This document shows, in pieces, positions 45,329-57,100 of a stretch of 64,000 nucleotides of DNA (its first letter is position 1; every line of letters starts with the position of its first letter). Below the pieces are notes generated by a model. It was not told the DNA's origin. It ran no database searches and was given only the letters and a program-made list of their open reading frames with translations. The DNA comes from Terebella lapidaria (lineage: Eukaryota > Annelida > Polychaeta > Terebellida > Terebellidae), in the NCBI GenBank assembly GCA_949152475.1, contig OX424564.1:39864165-39928164 (forward strand). Reading direction: 5' to 3'. The translations under genes were made by a program, and so were the position numbers.

Positions 45329-45382
45329 ATGGATGAAAGTGAATTGTTGTTTTTTGACACTTTTTCACATGATAGTGCAGAG
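45329..45382 (+). CDS. VIRMA: Virilizer/VIRMA exon 1 (coding part)
   Basis: Codes for MDESELLFFDTFSHDSAE and then a donor GTGAGA at 45383. The human protein begins MAVDSAMELLFLDTFKHPSAE, so the match covers ELLFxDTFxHxSAE. Virilizer is the large nuclear scaffold of the METTL3-METTL14-WTAP m6A RNA methyltransferase complex. It guides methylation and affects alternative splicing and 3'-end choice. The phase is 0 at the donor and joins in frame with exon 2 at 59205. The ATG context GCAAGATGG is good. The following intron is 13.8 kb and filled with mobile elements. Confidence 0.9.
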
Positions 45383-45574
45383 GTGAGATGCTACTACTCG
45401 TTTACTACACTGTATGCAAGCGTTTGCTCCGCTGTGGGCTATTTTGGGAGCACATGTACGATGTAGTGGGTAATCCTGTTTCTCTATGATAATCAATGAC
45501 AATGACAATGAATGATGAGTTAATCAGTGACACAAAATGATCTGGTGTGTAATAAAGAACACTTTTCTATCATA

Positions 45575-46816
45575 ACCAATTGTCATTCCGTATCATAAGG
45601 ATGGGAAATTAGTTGAAAATAAAATTGCCCACGTTATTGTACATCCTAGCCCTATTTTGCATGTTGCTTTTCAAAAAGCAGAATAAAAAATCAGAGGTGA
45701 AAATCAGATTCGTGGGCTGAAAAGTCCGAACCGAAGCCACGGTCCTACATCTACCAATTGTCATTCCGTATCATAAGGATGGGAAATTAGTTGAAAATAA
45801 AAATGCCCACGTTATTGTAGATCTACATCCTAGCCAGTGTTCAAAACTAACAAAAAATTCAACCAGACCACAGGGCTGGTAAGTCTTAAAAGTTACCAGC
45901 CCTGCCCAAAAGTTACCAGCCCGATTTTGAAAGTTAAGTTAGGCCTATACATAGTGACCTTTTACAATTACAGAGCATCAGCAATTAATGTCATCTTATC
46001 TATTTGCGTCCTGGAAGGCACGCCTTTTCTAGCTGTCACTGATTGACCATTATTAGTCCTATTTTAGAGTACCCTAGATCTGGTAACTTCTGCACATTTT
46101 ACATCGACGATCATTTCTGTTTTCATTAATGACGAGCCAAGTTTCACATTCATACTTTCATAAAGTGCTAGATCTATATTACGCTTTTTTGTAGTATCAT
46201 ACACTTCGTTGGCGGTTTTGCTGTCAACTTTTTCTCTTTTTTTTCGAGGCCAAGAAATTTCCGCATTCGCGTTTTGCAATTGCTATTGCTATAGAGAATC
46301 GTTTTTGCCTGCTATCTAGTCTGTGATTGGCTGATGAAATGACGTTGCTCCACATTTGAACCAATGAGATAGCACAATGTGTTTTAGCATTGGAATGATG
46401 GCGTGGTTTCACCAACAACGGGATTTTTTCGGTTTTGCTGTTTTCGGACAGAAACTAGACGTACATTTTTTATGTTTATAGCTCTACTTCTGAATTAAAC
46501 AAAAAGAATCATATTGCAGGCTTAATTACTACGAGACGACAAGTCTATCTAAGAAAAAACCCCACTATTTACAAGCATTTCGTAAATATCACTGGAAAAT
46601 TCAACCGGACCATCGGGCAGGAAAGTCGGCAAAGTTACCCGCCCGTCAAAATAGTTACCCGTCTCGGGCGTGCGGGCGGGTGGTATTTCGAACACTGATC
46701 CTAGCCCTATTTTGCATGTTGCTTTTCAAAAAGCAGAATAAAAAATCAGAGGTGAAAATCAGATTCGGAGCTGAAAAGTCCGAACCGAAAGCCACGGTTC
46801 TATACGTCTACGACTA
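45575..46816 (+). repeat. 179-bp tandem duplication, second copy split by a hAT MITE
   Basis: ACCAATTGTCATTCCGTATC at 45575 recurs at 45754, and each copy continues through CATCCTAGCCCTATTTTGCA and AAAAATCAGAGGTGAAAATC. In the second copy the run is interrupted between 45834 and 46698 by an 863-bp insertion and resumes exactly. The first copy is thus a natural empty site. Confidence 0.88.
45835..46697. mobile_element. Non-autonomous hAT element, 863 bp
   Basis: The ends CAGTGTTCAAAA and TTTCGAACACTG form a 12-bp inverted repeat with one mismatch of the hAT type. The 8-bp target duplication ATCCTAGC lies at 45827-45834 and 46698-46705. The ends also carry subterminal AGTTACCAGCC and AGTTACCCG motifs and AAATTCAACC. 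No transposase is present. It lies in intron 1 of VIRMA. Confidence 0.92.
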
Positions 46817-46866
46817 TGTTCGTCAAAAACATGCGTCATGCATCCCATGCACCGTGCATGTTTTGA
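46790..46866 (+). repeat. Dispersed repeat arm, inverted relative to 51175 and 53540
   Basis: CACGGTTCTATACGTCTACG, TGTTCGTCAAAAACATGCGT and CATGCACCGTGCATG match the minus strand at 51175-51255 and 53540-53620. The last motif is itself a palindrome. All three lie in the same intron, so its transcript could fold over 4-7 kb. Confidence 0.75.
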
Positions 46867-47008
46867 GAAAAATAGCATAGGTGCGATCAAAACAAACGTT
46901 TTCAACCCAAAAGGAATACTGTCGAGTTCTATTTTATAGCTATTAACCTAGCAGATATATGTTATTCTATTAAGCCCCGCCAGCTTTCAGGCTGCACTGT
47001 GTGTCATT

Positions 47009-47905
47009 AAGGCATTTCAGCAGAAATGCCTTTATGGTTTTGTCAAAAAAAAAATTTTATTTTTATTTATTTTTTTTTTTTTTCACTGTTTGATTTCCGC
47101 ACGAGGTCCGTGAGGATGAAATCAATGTTTCTGGTTTCCGCACGATAACTCAAAAAGTATTATGGCAATGAATGTGGAACTTTGCATGGAGATTCATATA
47201 TCACCAGGGAAGAAGCCTTTTGATTTTGAGGCCGATTTGTCAATCGACCTTTAGCTGAGTCATCCTTGGGGCTCTCATGCATATCTCGGAAACAGTGCGT
47301 CGTAGAGCGAAACGGACGTTTTTTTCGGACTCGTCATCCTAGACAAACATGTCCAAGAGGTATTATGGATGGCCTATGACCTTGACCTTAAATTTTTTCG
47401 CTGAGTCGGCATTTTTCGTTTTCGTCGATATCTCGGAAACGGTGCATCGTAGAGCGAAACGGACGTTATTTTCGGACTCATCGCCCTAGACAAACATGTC
47501 TTCTAAGAGGTATTATGGATGACCCTTGACCTTGAATTTTTCGCTGAGTCGGCATTTTTCGTTTTCGTCGATATCTCGGAAACGGTGCGGCGTGGAGCGA
47601 AACGGACGTTATTTTCGGACTCGTCGCCCTAGACAAACATGTCTTATGGGTATTATGGATGACCTTTGACCTTGACCTTAAATTGTTTTGCTGAGTCGGC
47701 ATTTTTCGTTTTCGTCGCCCTAGGCACTCGTCGCCCTAGGCAAACATGTCTTAAGGGTATTAGGGATGTCCTTCACACACATGTTATTGCACAAATGTCT
47801 TATAGGTCTCATTGGGAGCTTATCACGTTTTTGCTGAGTCAGCATTTTGTTTTTTACATGCTTCACCCTGAAATGCCTCCAAGGCCTTTAGGCCTTGACG
47901 TCTAG
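47009..47905 (+). mobile_element. Family B, copy B2, complete ends, 0.9 kb
   Basis: The 5' palindrome AAGGCATTTCAGCAGAAATG continuing CCTT is at 47009-47032. The 3' block has GAAATGCCTCC, the hairpin AAGGCCTTTAGGCCTT (47881-47896), GACGT and CTAG (47902-47905). Flanks are ...CATT and TTTCC, so it sits between T and T. The interior holds about three to four 145-bp monomers with TTTGACCTTGACCTTAAATT. It is shorter than B1 but has the same block order and no nested insertion. Confidence 0.8.
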
Positions 47906-48404
47906 TTTCCACACAACATCGACAAGCATATTACTTGACGATTATTTTGCGAAAAACAAGTGGACGAAAATTGGTGAATTTAGTGACATTTAGCCACATA
48001 TTTGTCTGACAATCACTTATTGAACAAAGAAAACACATTCCCCGATCTACTTATGTTTCAATCACCAAGTTATCATAGAACATATACAGCGAAACGCAAA
48101 TACCAGCTGAATACTGGAATTGTGAAAATCTGCAAGGCGCCAAAGGCAATGTTTTTGCGATGGCACCATGCATGTTCATCACTACACGTATATATGTGAT
48201 CAGCCGTGAATGGGTCAGGCCCAGCTCTTCAGGTCTGGACATTACCAAAAAAAATCAGGCTTATCAGGCTTAAAGTGAATATTTTTTCGAGATATTACGT
48301 ATATTAGACCTAATCGACGGCACGTGCCCCGAATCTAACCCCCCAGTGGTTCTCCACCTAGAAATCGGTGGTGGGCGACTGGGGGTCATAAACATTTATA
48401 TCTA

Positions 48405-48608
48405 CTGTAAACCCGTTAATGTTTGCTGCCCTTTTATTCATGTTATTTCGCGGTTTTAACAAAATAACGAACTTTAATGGATCGCAAACTTTAAAAGTTA
48501 CATTGAAATTGATGTAAAAATAAACAAAACCCGAACTTAAATGGTTAGCGAACAGTCAATTTTTCAAAACGTGAACTTTAATGGGAGCGAACTTAAAGGG
48601 GTTTACAG
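48405..48608. mobile_element. TA-flanked MITE, 204 bp
   Basis: CTGTAAACCC at the left and GGGTTTACAG at the right are exact complements. The match continues inward (GTTAATGTTTGC against GCGAACTTAAAG), giving imperfect TIRs of about 25 bp. TA lies at 48403-48404 and 48609-48610. Inner copies of CGAACTTTAATGG add subterminal repeats. It is Tc1/mariner-like by target and size. Confidence 0.85.
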
Positions 48609-49079
48609 TACCTGCACAAATCCAGCACATACCAAGATCGTTAACTATATTCTGATACATGGTAGCTACAATGTGTACATATACAAGCACATGCACACTT
48701 GGGATTTTCTTCATCCTGTGATAATATGTAACCCTACTTAGCCCTAGTAAAACCAAGCTATAGTTATGAAATGGTTATGTTTGGTTATGTGAAATATTCT
48801 TTGCCGTCTCTGAGAGCAAAGAACATTTGAATCTTATTAAACATATCAGAACTATCTATAAAGTACAGAAATATGGGTAATTGTACATGTATATTTAAAA
48901 TACCCCCAGAGTGCCATTTTCACAGGGGAAAAAACGATATCTATGTATGTCTAGATAATAATAACAAAACAATAAAACAAAACTGAATGTATCTGCACTT
49001 ATATATATACAAAATCGTTATAGTTTTCATATTGACCTACGTAGTCATACTTATGGATGAAATTAGCAAACTGATATTT

Positions 49080-50559
49080 GTATCCCCCGAACAAAGTTCG
49101 GCGGATACTATGGATTTACGATCGTCGCGCCGCCGCCGCGTCCGCAGACACTTTCTTGTGAACGCGCTGCAGCTTGCAAATCTGAACCGATTTTGATAAA
49201 ATTTTATATGGACATGTCTTATGGTAAGATCACGACGCCTATCGATTTTGGTTGCCATAGCAACCAAAATAGCCGATTGGCGTAACATTTTGTGCTCAAA
49301 TTAGCCTGTTTAACACACATGGGTTGTGAACGCTCTACGGGTGGGAGTCTTCGATGAATGATGATGAAATTTCACAGGCTCAATGAGAAAGACCATCACA
49401 CGAAACCTATTGTTTTTCAGAATGATAGAATAATTATTAATAAGTTTGAGAGGTTAACTTATTACGACAATTAAAATACCTACTTTGACATGTGTGATCA
49501 CTCCAATAACCGCTACTATGAAAGCAAATTGCACTGGATTCTTGTTCAGAATACAGAACTGATGTTTTTGGTGAAAACAGAACATTATTACTGAATAAGT
49601 TAACATTGGTTTTACTAGTTAAGTCTATTATTGACCACAATAAAAATAGTTAAGACAAGAAACATTTATTATTGAGCTCAACAAGGTAAAGGTTTTGTCC
49701 AGTAGAGATTTCACAGGTGTTACCGAATAAGTTAACATTATTTTTACTAGTTAAGTCTATTATTGACAACAATAAAAATAGTTAAGACAAAAAACATTTA
49801 TCATTGGGCTCAACAAGGTAAAGCTCCTGTGCAGTAAAGATTCCATGGCTGTAACCGAATAAGTTAACATCATTTTTACTAGTTAAGTCTATTATTGACC
49901 TCAAGAAAAATAGTTAAGACAAGAAACATTTATTATTGGGCTCAACAAGGTAAAGCTTTTGTGCAGTAAAGATTTCATGGCTGTAACCGAATAAGTTAAC
50001 ATCATTTTTACTAGTTAAGTCTATTATTGACCTCAAGAAAAATAGTTGAAACAAGAAACATTTATTATTGAGCTCAACAATTTAAAAGTTTTGTCCAGTA
50101 GAGATTTCATGGGTGTAACCGGATAAGTTAACATTATTTTTACCAGTAAAGTCAATTTTTACTTCGAATTTCAGCTTGAAACCCAATTTGGCACATATTA
50201 TGAGTTAAAATTTAAATGATGGTGAAAAGTTTGATCTGGCTCCCATTTCGTCATCTTGAGAAGTAGTTTTCGTCAACTTTTACTTTGAATTTCAACTTGG
50301 AACCAAGTTTGGCACATAGTTGAGTTGAAATATAACTTATGGTGAAAACTTTTATCTGGCTATAATTTCGTTATTTTATCGAACATGTCGAAATGGAAAT
50401 TCGTGTGCAGTGATTTCAGTGGTGATCTTGGATTCAACCTTCAATAAGCTTGAAAGGTTTCACACTCACAATGTACATCAGTGATATATTTGGGGCAACA
50501 GTGATGATAGGGCTACGGGGGATACACCCAAGCGGTCGTAGGCGACCGGAAGCGTCTAG
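49080..50559 (+). mobile_element. Rolling-circle-like family C, copy C1, complete, 1.48 kb
   Basis: It starts after TTT with the palindrome GTATCCCCCGAAC-AAA-GTTCGGCGGATAC type. A conserved block follows with CTTTCTTGTGAACGCGCT and ATCGATTTTGGTTGCCATAG. About five monomers of 132 bp then start at 49594 (AATAAGTTAACATTATTTTT, TTAAGTCTATTATTGACC), followed by two of about 121 bp. The 3' block has GGGGGATAC, the hairpin CGGTCG-TAGG-CGACCG (50533-50548), GAAGCGT and CTAG, followed by TTTT. No ORF is present. Confidence 0.8.
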
Positions 50560-50825
50560 TTTTAGTGGTATACATCCCCGGGGCCGGTATTCCTTATTTT
50601 CCACCCTACAGGCCTACTAGTAAACGTAGGCCTGCGTGTACCATCAGGGAATAATTTTAAAACAATCAGAAAATTAAAACTGCTGTTTATCCAGCTGTAT
50701 ACTATAGTACATGTAGTATATAGGACGAACTGGTTCAAGAGAAGAAACTTGCGCATTTAATGAGCACGCGTGTTGCCACTGCGTGGTTGGTGCGGAGCAT
50801 GGTAGGTGCCAAACACAGAATTTTC

Positions 50826-53190
50826 GATACGCAAATGCTCTCTCAATATTGTAGCAACATCAATGAAATATTTACAGGCGATTAGTTATATCCTTATTCC
50901 GTTCATCGTACAATCAATATTCGCTCGACAAGTGAATATTTGGTCAAATTAATAATTTTTTCAGTGGACTGAATCACGTTTGTCGCACAGTGCCTTGCTT
51001 CTTGTCGATGTTTTGAAATAATAACAACACCTATGTGCATTATATGCATGTATACCGACTCAGTAGATTCCATTTAAGATTAATATCTATATCACAAAAC
51101 AAGACTGCCTATTTAAAATATTGAAAACAACAATTTTCACCACACCGTTCGCATCGCCGCCGTTTGCTGTTATTAACATGCACAGTGCATGGGAGGCACG
51201 ACGCATGTTTTTGACGAACATAGCCGTAGACGTATAGGACCGTGGAAGCAGTTTATCATTCATGGATTGAATTGGATCAGGCCATTCAGCTGTTCAGGGG
51301 GTGAACCCTCACTCAGCAGGATAACCCATGAAAGTGCACACACTTATTTCCAATGGGGTCCTGTTTGTGTTGTGTACATGCAGTATGTAGATCTAATGCA
51401 TTGTCAGAATTTCTATAGCGACTTGAAGCATATCAGCATCATTAGGGTACATTAATCAGTTTCCATGATTATGGAGCGGCAAAATATCAGCGCAAGAAGT
51501 TTTGGGTCATGTTCGTGTGATTCACCACTTCGTAACTCAGCTTACATGCATAATTGTATCCCCGAACAAAGTTCGGCGGATACTATGGATTTGGCTTCGT
51601 TGTCCGCGTCCGCAGAGATTTTCTTGTGAACGCGCTACAGGCCGCAATTCTCACCCGATCACCATTATTTTTTGCAGGCACATATATAATGGTAGGATCC
51701 CGACACCAATCGATTTTGGTTGCCGTGGCAACTGAATTGGTCGTTTGGGGACACATTTTGCATTGAAAACAGCCTGTTTGAGACACATGGCTTGTGAACG
51801 CTCTACAGATGGCAATTTTTGACGAATCTCGATAATATTTGGAAGTGTTGTTGGGAAGGGCTGTCACACGAAACCAATCGTTTTTTAGAATGATCATATA
51901 AATATTAATATGTTAGCAGCCTAACTTATTACAGAATTTTGAAATATCCATTTTGACATGTACGATCATTCCAATAGCCTGTACAATGGAAGGTAATGAC
52001 ACTGGTTTCTTGTTCAGAATGGAGAACTGAAGTTTTAGTGAAAACAGGACAATGTTACTGAATAAGTTAACATTAGTTTTACTAGTTAAGTCTATTATTG
52101 TCCACAATAAAAATAGTTAAGACGAGAAACGTTTAGTATTAAGCTCAACAAGGTGAAGGTTTTGTCCAGTACAGATTTCATGGGTGTAACTGAATAAGTT
52201 AACATTATTTTTAATAGTTAAGTCTATTATTGACCACAATAAAAATAGTTAAGACAAGAAATATTTATTATTAACCTCAACAAGGTAAATGTTTTGTCCA
52301 GTACAAATTTCATTGATGTAACCGAATAAGTTAACATTATTTTCACTAGTTAAGTCAATTATTGACCACAATAAAAATAGTTAAGTCTATTATTGACCAC
52401 AATAAAAATAGTTAAGATGAGAACTATTTATTATTAAGCTCAACAAGGTGAAAGTATGTCCAGTACAGATTTCATGGGTGTACTGAATAAGTTAACATTA
52501 TTTTTACTAGTTTAGTCTATTATTGACCACAATAAAAATAGTTAAGACAAGAAATATTTATTATTGGGCTCAACAAGGTAAAGATTCTGTCCAGTAGACA
52601 TTTTATGTCTGTAACCAAATAAGTTAACATTTTTTTTGCTAGTTAAGTCTATTAATGACCTCGATAAAAATAGTTAGGATGAGAAACAATTATTATTGAG
52701 CTCAACAAGGTTAAGGTTTTGTCCGGTATAAATTTCTGGGTGTAACCGAATAAGTTAACTTTATTTTTGCATGTTAAGTCTATTATTGACCACAATGAAA
52801 ATAGTTAAGACAAGAAATATTTATTATTGGGTTCAACAAGGTGAAGGCTTTGTCCAGTAGAGATTTTATGGCTGTGACCAAATAAGTTAACATTATTTTT
52901 TGCTAGTTAAGTCTATTATTTATCACAATAGCTTTTTATGAAAACATTGATCAACTTTTACTTTGAATTTCTACTTGAGACCATGTTTGGCACAAATTAT
53001 GAGTTAAAATATAACTTATGGTGAAAAATTCGATCTGGCTCCAATTTCGTCATCTTGAAATGCAGTTTTGGTCAACTTTTACTTTGACTTTCAACTTGAA
53101 AGCATGTTTGGCACATATTATAAGTCGAAATATAACTTATGGTGAAAAGTTCGATCTGGCTCCATTTTCTTCATCTTGAAATGCAGTTTT
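50826..53190 (+). repeat. 2,365-bp tandem duplication, first copy
   Basis: Starts GATACGCAAATGCTCTCTCA and runs to the next occurrence of the same sequence at 53191. It includes most of family C copy C2 but not its 3' end. Only about five single-base differences from the second copy were noticed (for example TGCACAGTGCATG against TGCACGGTGCATG), roughly 0.2%. Confidence 0.93.
51555..53190 (+). mobile_element. Family C, copy C2, 3' end missing
   Basis: The 5' palindrome GTATCCCCGAAC with its complement is preceded by AATT. A conserved block with GATTTTCTTGTGAACGCGCT and CGATTTTGGTTGCCGTGGCA follows, then about seven 132-bp monomers (52055-52930), then two 121-bp monomers. It is cut at the duplication junction. 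Confidence 0.78.
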
Positions 53191-56100
53191 GATACGCAAA
53201 TGCTCTCTCAATATTGTAGCAACATCAATGAAATATTTACAGGCGATTAGTTATATCCTTATTCCGTTCATCGTACAATCAATATTCGCTCGACAAGTGA
53301 ATATTTGGTCAAATTAATAATTTTTTCAGTGGACTGAATCACGTTTGTCGCACAGTGCCTTGCTTCTTGTCGATGTTTTGAAATAATAACAACACCTATG
53401 TGCATTATATGCATGTATACCGACTCAGTAGATTCCATTTAAGATTAATATCTATATCACAAAACAAGACTGCCTATTTAAAATATTGAAAACAACAATT
53501 TTCACCACACCGTTCGCATCGCCGCCGTTTGCTGTTATTAACATGCACGGTGCATGGGAGGCACGACGCATGTTTTTGACGAACATAGCCGTAGACGTAT
53601 AGGACCGTGGAAGCAGTTTATCATTCATGGATTGAATTGGATCAGGCCATTCAGCTGTTCAGGGGGTGAACCCTCACTCAGCAGGATAACCCATGAAAGT
53701 GCACACACTTATTTCCAATGGGGTCCTGTTTGTGTTGTGTACATGCAGTATGTAGATCTAATGCATTGTCAGAATTTCTATAGCGACTTGAAGCATATCA
53801 GCATCATTAGGGTACATTAATCAGTTTCCATGATTATGGAGCGGCAAAATATCAGCGCAAGAAGTTTTGGGTCATGTTCGTGTGATTCACCACTTCGTAA
53901 CTCAGCTTACATGCATAATTGTATCCCCGAACAAAGTTCGGCGGATACTATGGATTTGGCTTCGTTGTCCGCGTCCGCAGAGATTTTCTTGTGAACGCGC
54001 TACAGGCCGCAATTCTCACCCGATCACCATTATTTTTTGCAGGCACATATATAATGGTAGGATCCCGACACCAATCGATTTTGGTTGCCGTGGCAACTGA
54101 ATTGGTCGTTTGGGGACACATTTTGCATTGAAAACAGCCTGTTTGAGACACATGGCTTGTGAACGCTCTACAGATGGCAATTTTTGACGAATCTCGATAA
54201 TATTTGGAAGTGTTGTTGGGAAGGGCTGTCACACGAAACCAATCGTTTTTTAGAATGATCATATAAATATTAATATGTTAGCAGCCTAACTTATTACAGA
54301 ATTTTGAAATATCCATTTTGACATGTACGATCATTCCAATAGCCTGTACAATGGAAGGTAATGACACTGGTTTCTTGTTCAGAATGGAGAACTGAAGTTT
54401 TAGTGAAAACAGGACAATGTTACTGAATAAGTTAACATTAGTTTTACTAGTTAAGTCTATTATTGTCCACAATAAAAATAGTTAAGACGAGAAACGTTTC
54501 GTATTAAGCTCAACAAGGTGAAGGTTTTGTCCAGTACAGATTTCATGGGTGTAACTGAATAAGTTAACATTATTTTTAATAGTTAAGTCTATTATTGACC
54601 ACAATAAAAATAGTTAAGACAAGAAATATTTATTATTAACCTCAACAAGGTAAATGTTTTGTCCAGTACAAATTTCATTGATGTAACCGAATAAGTTAAC
54701 ATTATTTTCACTAGTTAAGTCAATTATTGACCACAATAAAAATAGTTAAGTCTATTATTGACCACAATAAAAATAGTTAAGATGAGAACTATTTATTATT
54801 AAGCTCAACAAGGTGAAAGTATGTCCAGTACAGATTTCATGGGTGTACTGAATAAGTTAACATTATTTTTACTAGTTTAGTCTATTATTGACCACAATAA
54901 AAATAGTTAAGACAAGAAATATTTATTATTGGGCTCAACAAGGTAAAGATTCTGTCCAGTAGACATTTTATGTCTGTAACCAAATAAGTTAACATTTTTT
55001 TTGCTAGTTAAGTCTATTAATGACCTCGATAAAAATAGTTAGGATGAGAAACAATTATTATTGAGCTCAACAAGGTTAAGGTTTTGTCCGGTATAAATTT
55101 CTGGGTGTAACCGAATAAGTTAACTTTATTTTTGCATGTTAAGTCTATTATTGACCACAATGAAAATAGTTAAGACAAGAAATATTTATTATTGGGTTCA
55201 ACAAGGTGAAGGCTTTGTCCAGTAGATATTTTATGGCAGTGACCAAATAAGTTAACATTATTTTTTGCTAGTTAAGTCTATTATTTATCACAATAGCTTT
55301 TTATGGAAACATTGATCAACTTTTACTTTGAATTTCTACTTGAGACCATGTTTGGCACAAATTATGAGTTAAAATATAACTTACCGTATTTATTCAATTA
55401 GTTCGAACAGCTAAAAATAATTAAATTTTGAAATGTTCGAATTATTAGATTCACGATAAAATCGTCCGTCAAAACGGGAAAAAACCGCAAACCCAGATTT
55501 ATCATACGCGAGTTGACAGATACCGTTCATCATGGTGATTAGAACTAGGGCTTGTACTGTACGATTGATAGGTTACCCGCAGACAACAAGCATTTTTAGA
55601 AAACTCAAAAACCTGGCTGCTGAAATCGCCCGGTAAATGTTGTTTATAATGTCACATATAATATACTAAATTCTAGTCATATTGCATTGCAATCGAGTCA
55701 CTCGAATCGGAAAAACTTCGCAAACCGCCTGGCACTCTGAGGTCCGCGCTTTCAATATTTCTGCTCCTATCATAGAGGTACATTATGACCCATCATAATG
55801 TACATCTATGGCTCATATTAGTAATTGCAAACACTGCCACCTGGCGAATATATCGCTGATTACTCATTTCGTAGTGCTGCCGCCTGGTGAGTTGTCAGTT
55901 TTGGCATCTGACAAGTTGATTTCGTTCGTTGTTTCAATCGAAATTTTGATCGTAAATTTGCCTGTTCGAACTAAACGAGTCAATTTGAAAATTATTGTCT
56001 TCAATAGTTTTTGGTGTTCGAATTATTAGAGTGTTCGAACTAATTGAATAAATACGGTATGGTGAAAAATTCGATCTGGCTCCAATTTCGTCATCTTGAA

Positions 56101-56230
56101 ATGCAGTTTTGGTCAACTTTTACTTTGACTTTCAACTTGAAAGCATGTTTGGCACATATTATAAGTCGAAATATAACTTATGGTGAAAAGTTCGATCTGG
56201 CTCCATTTTCTTCATCTTGAAATGCAGTTT
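53191..56230 (+). repeat. 2,365-bp tandem duplication, second copy, split by a MITE
   Basis: Matches 50826-53190 almost base for base, with one 676-bp interruption at 55384-56059 (MITE plus duplicated TA). The matching sequence ends at GCAGTTTTG near 56229, after which more 121-bp monomers follow. The break at a 121-bp monomer suggests unequal exchange within the array. Confidence 0.93.
55384..56057. mobile_element. TA-flanked MITE, 674 bp, with empty-site paralogue
   Basis: The ends start CCGTATTTATTCAATTAG and continue GTTCGAACA, a 27-bp perfect TIR. TA lies at 55382-55383 and 56058-56059. The first copy of the duplication has the unfilled site AACTTATGGTG at about 53013, which proves both the ends and the TA duplication. 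Subterminal GTTCGAATTATTAGA occurs near both ends. There is no transposase. It is Tc1/mariner/pogo-like. Confidence 0.95.
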
Positions 56231-56990
56231 TGGTCAATTTTTAGTTTGAATTTCAACTTGAAACCAAGTTTGGCACATATTATGAGTTAAAATATAACTT
56301 ATGATGAAAAGTTCGATCTGGCTCCAATTTCTTCATCTTGAAATGCAGTTTTGGTAAACTTTTGGCTTGAATTTCAACTTGAAACCAAGCTTGGCACATA
56401 TCATGAGTTAAAATATAACTTATGACGAAAAGTTCTATCTGGCTCCAATTTCGTCATCTTGAAATGCAGTTTTGGTCAACTTTTACATTGAATTTCAACT
56501 TAATACCAAGTTTGGCACATATCATGAGTTGAAATATAACTCATGGCGAAAAGTTTGATCTGGCTCCAATTTCGTCATCTTGTAATGCAGTTTTGGTCAA
56601 ATTTTAGTTTTAACTTTAATTAACTTGAAATCAAGTTGAGCAGGTATTATGAGTTAAAATATAACTCATGACGAAAAGTTTGATCTGGCTCCAATTTTGT
56701 CATCTTGAAATGCAGTTTCGATTAACTTTTACTTTGAATTTCAACTTGGAACCATGTTTGGCACATACATGTATTATGAGTCGAAATATAACTTATGGTG
56801 AGAAGTTCAATCTGGCTCCAATTTCGTCATCTTGAAATGCAGTTTTGGTCAACTTTTACTTTGAATTTCAACTTGGAACCAAGTTTGTAAAATATTCTGA
56901 GTTGAAATATAAATAGGTGAAAAGATTGATCTACCTGTATTTTCGTTATTTTATCAAACATGTCGAATGGAAATTCATATAAAGAGATTT
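56060..56990 (+). repeat. 121-bp tandem monomers of family C
   Basis: About eight units each hold TTTTACTTTGAATTTCAACT, ACCAAGTTTGGCACATATTA, TGAGTTAAAATATAACTTAT and TCGATCTGGCTCCAATTTCG. The spacing is 121 bp (56112 to 56233). Confidence 0.9.
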
Positions 56991-57100
56991 CAGTGGTGAT
57001 TTTGAATTCGACCTTCAATAACCTCGGAAAATCAGTGCAGCAATTTTGGTGGGGAAAAGGAAACAGTTGTGACTTGAGATTTAACATTTCTCTGGTAATC

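Larger units (their letters stand above)
53920..57100 (+). mobile_element. Family C, copy C3, with inserted MITE
   Basis: Same 5' palindrome, block and 132-bp array as C2. It continues past the duplication junction into about eight 121-bp monomers (56060-56990) and a degraded tail (TTTCAGTGGTGATTTTGAAT), as in C1. The 3' hairpin and CTAG block is not found. The element fades near 57100 among CTCTAGTTTTT repeats. Confidence 0.72.

Noticed and set aside
51189-54472. Pairs of identical small frames suggesting a duplicated gene
   Set aside because: They duplicate because the 2,365-bp segment is duplicated. They lie in family C sequence with no coding signature.
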